A DNA stretch of 9,633 nucleotides from an uncultured Spirochaetales bacterium (GTDB taxonomy: Bacteria > Spirochaetota > Spirochaetia > Sphaerochaetales > Sphaerochaetaceae): positions 1 through 9,633 of the forward strand of contig CAKQTE010000031.1 in NCBI GenBank assembly GCA_934276485.1, in the 5' to 3' direction. A program made the translations under genes and the position numbers. This document shows, one piece after another, positions 7,088-9,633 of this stretch (position 1 is the first letter of the stretch; every line of letters starts with the position of its first letter). The notes under the pieces are model-generated. The model worked only from the letters and a program-made list of their open reading frames with translations, searched no databases and was not told the DNA's origin.

Positions 7088-8080
7088 TTACTTCTTGAGC
7101 CAGCTCATCAAGGATCTAAGTCTTTCGCCTGTTTCCTCAAGAAGTGTATCTTCGTTGATTCTCTTCATTGCATTGAAGTATGGTCTTCCAACCTGGTTCT
7201 CCAAAAGCCAATTGCGAGCAAATGTTCCTTCCTGAATATCCTTAAGAACATCCTTCATGGCTTTCTTTGTATCCTCTGTAATGATCTTCGATCCTGTGAT
7301 GTAATCACCATACTCTGCAGTATCAGAGATTGAATATCTCATGTACTTGAATCCGCCTTGGTTGATCATATCAACAATTAGTTTCATCTCGTGACAACAC
7401 TCAAAGTATGCCATCTCTGGCTGGTATCCTGCTTCAACAAGAGTATCGAATCCTGCCTTGATAAGAGCTGTAACACCACCGCAAAGAACTGCTTGCTCTC
7501 CAAATAAGTCTGTCTCAGTCTCTTCCTTGAAGCTTGTGACAAAGATTCCAGCTCTTCCTGCACCGATTCCTGCAGCATAAGCAAGTGCAACCTCTTCCGA
7601 GTCCCCACTTGGGTCCTGAGCTACTGCAATAAGAGAAGGAACACCTTTTCCTTCCTGATATTGAGAACGAACTGTGTGTCCTGGACCCTTTGGTGCGATC
7701 ATTATTACGTTTGTATCTTCCTTAGGCTTGATCTGTCCAAAATGAATATTGAATCCATGAGCGAATGCTAGATATGCGCCCTTCTTGAGGTTTGGTTCAA
7801 TTGATTGATAATAGAGCTTTGACTGCTTTTCATCGTTAACAAGAATCATGACAACATCTGCATTTCTAACAGCTTCCTCTGTTGTCATTACTTTAAGTCC
7901 TGCTTCTTCTGCCTTGCTCCAGCTCTTTGAACCATTGTACAGGCCTACGATTACATCTACACCTGATTCATGCAAATTAAGAGCATGTGCATGTCCCTGG
8001 CTACCATAGCCAATGATTGCAACAGTCTTATCCTTTAGCTTTGACATGTCTGCGTCTTTTTCATAGTACATCTTTGCCAT
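7088..8080 (-). CDS. ilvC: Ketol-acid reductoisomerase, class I (short form)
   Basis: It isomerises and reduces 2-acetolactate or 2-aceto-2-hydroxybutyrate to the dihydroxy acids, second step of the pathway, using NAD(P)H and Mg2+. Length of 330 aa is that of the short class I enzymes. Visible features are the Rossmann motif GYGSQGHAHALNL (24-36), the cofactor-specificity loop GLYNGSKSW (46-54), catalytic His108 in LAFAHGFNIHF, PKGPGHTVRSQY (130-141) and metal ligands Asp191 and Glu195 in ETDLFGEQAVLCGG. The Ser-Lys-Ser loop is the type usually seen in NADPH-preferring enzymes; cofactor choice is inference. ATG 8080 follows the ilvN stop by 13 bp, and its ribosome-binding site AAGGAT (8089-8094) overlaps the ilvN stop codon, so the two genes are closely linked in translation. 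Confidence 0.98.
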   Translation of the reverse strand: MAKMYYEKDADMSKLKDKTVAIIGYGSQGHAHALNLHESGVDVIVGLYNGSKSWSKAEEAGLKVMTTEEAVRNADVVMILVNDEKQSKLYYQSIEPNLKKGAYLAFAHGFNIHFGQIKPKEDTNVIMIAPKGPGHTVRSQYQEGKGVPSLIAVAQDPSGDSEEVALAYAAGIGAGRAGIFVTSFKEETETDLFGEQAVLCGGVTALIKAGFDTLVEAGYQPEMAYFECCHEMKLIVDMINQGGFKYMRYSISDTAEYGDYITGSKIITEDTKKAMKDVLKDIQEGTFARNWLLENQVGRPYFNAMKRINEDTLLEETGERLRSLMSWLKK

Positions 8081-8093
8081 CTTTTACCATCCT

Positions 8094-8624
8094 TTATACA
8101 AACTCCTCGAAGGAGATTTCTGCGAGTGCTCTGGAACCACGCTCTAAAGCCGTCATTCCAGTTCTAACGAGTTCGACTATTCCATACTTTTCTGCCAAAG
8201 TAAGGAAAGATTCCAGCTTATCTGCATTTCCAACAACCTGTAACGATACTGTCTCTGGAGTGACATCTATGATCTTTGCCTTGAAGATTTCTCCTAGAGT
8301 TACGATATCGGCTCTGTTTGAGTTGTCTGCTTTAATCTTCACAAGCACAAGCTCTGCTCTTACAGATCCAGATGTTGTCATCTCGTATACCTTGATTACA
8401 TCAACAAGCTTCTCTGCCTGTCTTATGATCTGATCTACGATATTCCTGTCTCCAGATATTACAATTGTGATTCGGCTTCTTTCTGGGGACTCGGTCTCTC
8501 CTACAGAGAGTGAGTCGATATTGTACCCACGACGGGAAAAGAGAGAGACGACGCGCATCAATACACCTGCCTTGTTATTCACAAGGATAGCAAGCGTATA
8601 GCTGTTGTTAGCGCTATAATCCAT
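8094..8624 (-). CDS. ilvN: Acetolactate synthase, regulatory small subunit
   Basis: The 176-aa protein has the standard layout: an N-terminal ACT domain (about residues 8-80, YTLAILVNNKAGVLMRVVSLF and RRGYNIDSLSVG) and the C-terminal small-subunit domain (about 85-165, with ELVLVKIKA and GIVELVRTGMTALERG). In the family it binds the large subunit, raises its activity and mediates feedback inhibition by valine. Here it is the first structural gene of the operon, while the catalytic partner ilvB is last. ATG 8624 has a strong AGGAGGG site at 8629-8635. That site begins directly where the U-tract of the upstream attenuator terminator ends, so ilvN is the gene under most direct attenuation control. 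It could also be called ilvH; I use ilvN for the small subunit in general. Confidence 0.97.
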   Translation of the reverse strand: MDYSANNSYTLAILVNNKAGVLMRVVSLFSRRGYNIDSLSVGETESPERSRITIVISGDRNIVDQIIRQAEKLVDVIKVYEMTTSGSVRAELVLVKIKADNSNRADIVTLGEIFKAKIIDVTPETVSLQVVGNADKLESFLTLAEKYGIVELVRTGMTALERGSRALAEISFEEFV

Positions 8625-8635
8625 AGTGCCCTCCT

Positions 8636-8668
8636 AAAAAAATAACCCGCGGTTTTTTAGACCACGGG
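8636..8668 (-). terminator. Attenuator: intrinsic terminator in the ilvN leader (segments 3:4)
   Basis: On the minus strand CCCGTGG (8668-8662) pairs with CCGCGGG (8652-8646), seven pairs including one G-U, around a nine-base loop. It is followed at once by TTATTTTTTT (8645-8636). It lies between the leader peptide and ilvN, with the ilvN ribosome-binding site starting at 8635. Its 5' arm is also the 3' arm of the competing hairpin at 8662-8693, so only one of the two can form. Confidence 0.88.
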
Positions 8669-8693
8669 CTTACGCTCTAAGCTTAACCGTGGC
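8662..8693 (-). promoter_or_regulatory. Antiterminator hairpin of the ilv attenuator (segments 2:3)
   Basis: CCACGG (8692-8687), starting at the base after the leader peptide's TAG, pairs perfectly with CCGTGG (8667-8662). Inside it, GCTTA (8682-8678) pairs with TAAGC (8672-8668) around loop GAGCG. That is eleven pairs with a four-base TTAA bulge. It takes six or seven of the bases needed for the terminator. A smaller protector pairing, TAACC (8703-8699) with GGTTA (8688-8684), would block segment 2 when no ribosome is on the leader. Confidence 0.82.
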
Positions 8694-8761
8694 TAGCAGG
8701 TTACGATTAGAACGACGATAATGACGATAGAAGCGATTGTTGAAAAATTAAATCTATCCAT
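8693..8761 (-). CDS. ilv operon leader peptide, 22 aa, rich in Ile/Val/Leu
   Basis: This short gene has ATG at 8761, TAG at 8695-8693 and AAGGAG at 8770-8775, eight bases upstream, which is ideal spacing. The alternative ATG at 8766 is only three bases from AAGGAG and gives a different frame without the Ile/Val/Leu run. The peptide begins MDRFNFSTIAS and then has nine consecutive branched-chain residues, IVIIVVLIV (12-20), before TC and stop. In total 10 of 22 residues are Ile (5), Val (4) or Leu (1). It plays the role of ilvL or ivbL in enteric bacteria: its translation senses charged Ile-, Val- and Leu-tRNA. A ribosome halted within the run leaves the antiterminator segment free; one reaching the stop codon covers it. 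The sequence itself is not an obvious homologue of ilvL, so the function rests on composition and position. Confidence 0.88.
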   Translation of the reverse strand: MDRFNFSTIASIVIIVVLIVTC

Positions 8762-8794
8762 GTCATTATCTCCTTGCAATTAGATGTTATTCGC

Positions 8795-8824
8795 AATATA
8801 CAGAGTTTGTCTTTTCCAAGTCAA
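8795..8824 (-). promoter_or_regulatory. Sigma70-like promoter of the ilv operon
   Basis: The minus strand has TTGACT (8824-8819), an 18-bp spacer and TATATT (8800-8795), each 5/6 to consensus. The expected start is near 8788, giving a leader of about 165 nt before ilvN that contains the 22-codon peptide gene and the attenuator. The -35 box lies only 14 bp after the stop codon of the HAD gene, and no clear terminator separates them, so some read-through from upstream is possible. Confidence 0.75.
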
Positions 8825-8838
8825 TTAAAAATCGATTA

Positions 8839-9444
8839 TTATTTTCCAAATCCCTCAAATTTGTAGTGAGAAAAGAACTCTTTTATCTCATTATCGTTTC
8901 TTAGGTATTGGAATGTTGTAATTCCTAGCCTGTTTGCACTCTCGATGTTCTCAAGCCTGTCATCTATAAAGATTGTATCCTCTGCTTTCGCTCCTTCCAA
9001 TGAAATAATATGGCGCCAGAACGCTGGAAGCGGCTTTGCTATATGGATCAAATGAGATGCATACAATGAATCAAAAACCTCTTTAAAGCATGGATATGTC
9101 GATAGAATATAGTCCCAATGAGGTGCAAAAGTATTTGAGCCTACTACTACACGATGCCCAGATGTTTTCAATGCCCTGATCTCTTCGATCATGAATTCAT
9201 TGAGCGTTGGCTTGAAATATTTCAGAAATGGATTATCACTTATTTTTCCAAGCGCAAAGTTAATCTCCATGTGTCTGTAGTAGTCATCAGGAGTCATCCA
9301 ACCTTCCATTAATGCATGGTTATATAGATAATAGTCAGAACGAAGCACATCGTAATCAAGATTGTATTCTCTAGCTATATCAGGAAGAGTCTTAACATTC
9401 AGGATCAGCACTTCTCCCATATCGAAAATGAATAGTTTTGACAT
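8839..9444 (-). CDS. HAD-superfamily hydrolase, YihX-like (subfamily IA) phosphatase
   Basis: The 201-aa product has all four HAD motifs: motif I FDMGEVL with nucleophile Asp8, motif II VVVGSN with Ser103, motif III AKP with Lys137, and motif IV FIDDRLENI with Asp161-Asp162. Motif I has Gly10 where many HAD phosphatases have a second Asp (DxD). This DxG form is typical of the YihX-like group (FDLGNV in YihX), which also shares the SN and DDxxxNIE patterns. A sugar-phosphate or related small phosphoester is a fair guess for substrate, not shown by sequence. The ATG at 9444 gives the normal N-terminus for the family. No ribosome-binding site lies within 12 bases; a group II intron end sits 9 nt upstream of the ATG. 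The gene lies in the same direction as the ilv operon but is not part of the pathway. Confidence 0.9.
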   Translation of the reverse strand: MSKLFIFDMGEVLILNVKTLPDIAREYNLDYDVLRSDYYLYNHALMEGWMTPDDYYRHMEINFALGKISDNPFLKYFKPTLNEFMIEEIRALKTSGHRVVVGSNTFAPHWDYILSTYPCFKEVFDSLYASHLIHIAKPLPAFWRHIISLEGAKAEDTIFIDDRLENIESANRLGITTFQYLRNDNEIKEFFSHYKFEGFGK

Positions 9445-9453
9445 AGAAAAACC

Positions 9454-9521
9454 GTCGAGTAGACAACCTCGACCCTCCTTTCAAAATTTATTATTAGTGA
9501 AAGGCTAGTCTGTTGCCCCTC
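9454..9521 (-). ncRNA. Group II intron domain VI with branch-point adenosine
   Basis: Basal pairs GAG (9521-9519) with CTC (9459-9457), then GGG (9518-9516) with TCT (9463-9461), then CAAC (9515-9512) with GTTG (9467-9464). The A at 9460 is left bulged, seven bases from the predicted 3' end, where the lariat branch adenosine is expected. The distal part is an extended arm closed by CCTTTCA (9504-9498) with TGAAAGG (9483-9477). Confidence 0.82.
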
Positions 9522-9524
9522 ACA

Positions 9525-9557
<33 letters not shown>

Positions 9558-9633
9558 TTCAAACATCCATTCAGTTTCAGCCCCAGATGTTAACCGTCAG
9601 ATGAGGTTCCGGTATGTAGTAGTTCCAAACTCT

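Noticed and set aside
8017..8433. 138-codon plus-strand open frame opposite ilvC and ilvN.
   Set aside because: Shadow of two firmly identified genes, crossing their junction.
8625..8790. T-box or other tRNA- or ligand-sensing riboswitch as the ilv leader regulator.
   Set aside because: The leader is only about 165 nt, I see no T-box consensus, and the leader peptide plus hairpins explain it fully.
9577..9633. 18 open codons on the minus strand ending in TGA, possible C-terminus of the intron-encoded reverse transcriptase.
   Set aside because: Position just before domain V is plausible, but 18 residues with no recognised motif are not enough to call a coding region.

Overview
The window looks like a chromosomal segment of an AT-rich, Gram-negative-type, probably anaerobic bacterium. 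Two predicted lipoproteins with lipobox cysteines and a small beta-barrel-like protein argue for an outer envelope. Strong GGAGG ribosome-binding sites argue against Bacteroidota. A spirochaete-like host (Treponema/Sphaerochaeta relatives) is my best guess, but it is an inference from general character, not from a marker gene.

Left part, plus strand (1-1914): the 3' part of an extremely acidic Asp/Glu-rich protein opens the window inside a 15-bp tandem repeat that encodes DIDDD units. It is followed by a 344-aa lipoprotein with an InlB-B-repeat-like segment and a repetitive C-terminal half, closed by an intrinsic terminator at 1889-1914.

Middle, minus strand (1910-3597): a coupled pair, a 220-aa exported barrel-like protein and then a lipoprotein calcineurin-type phosphoesterase whose start codon overlaps the upstream stop.

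Right-centre, minus strand (3678-8824): a branched-chain amino-acid operon transcribed ilvN - ilvC - ilvD - ilvB. The two acetolactate synthase subunits sit at opposite ends of the operon, with ketol-acid reductoisomerase and dihydroxy-acid dehydratase between them. Together these give the shared steps from pyruvate (or pyruvate plus 2-oxobutyrate) to the 2-oxo acid precursors of Val, Leu and Ile; the transaminase is not in the window. Upstream of ilvN lies the most striking element. A sigma70-like promoter is followed by an unlisted 22-codon leader peptide carrying nine consecutive Ile/Val/Leu codons. Its stop codon abuts mutually exclusive antiterminator and terminator hairpins, and the terminator U-tract runs straight into the ilvN ribosome-binding site. 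This is a complete, compact ribosome-mediated attenuator.

Right edge, minus strand (8839-9633): a YihX-like HAD phosphatase gene, preceded by the 3' end (domains V and VI) of a group II intron. The predicted 3' splice site is only 9 nt before the HAD start codon, so the intron appears to have separated this gene from its ribosome-binding site.
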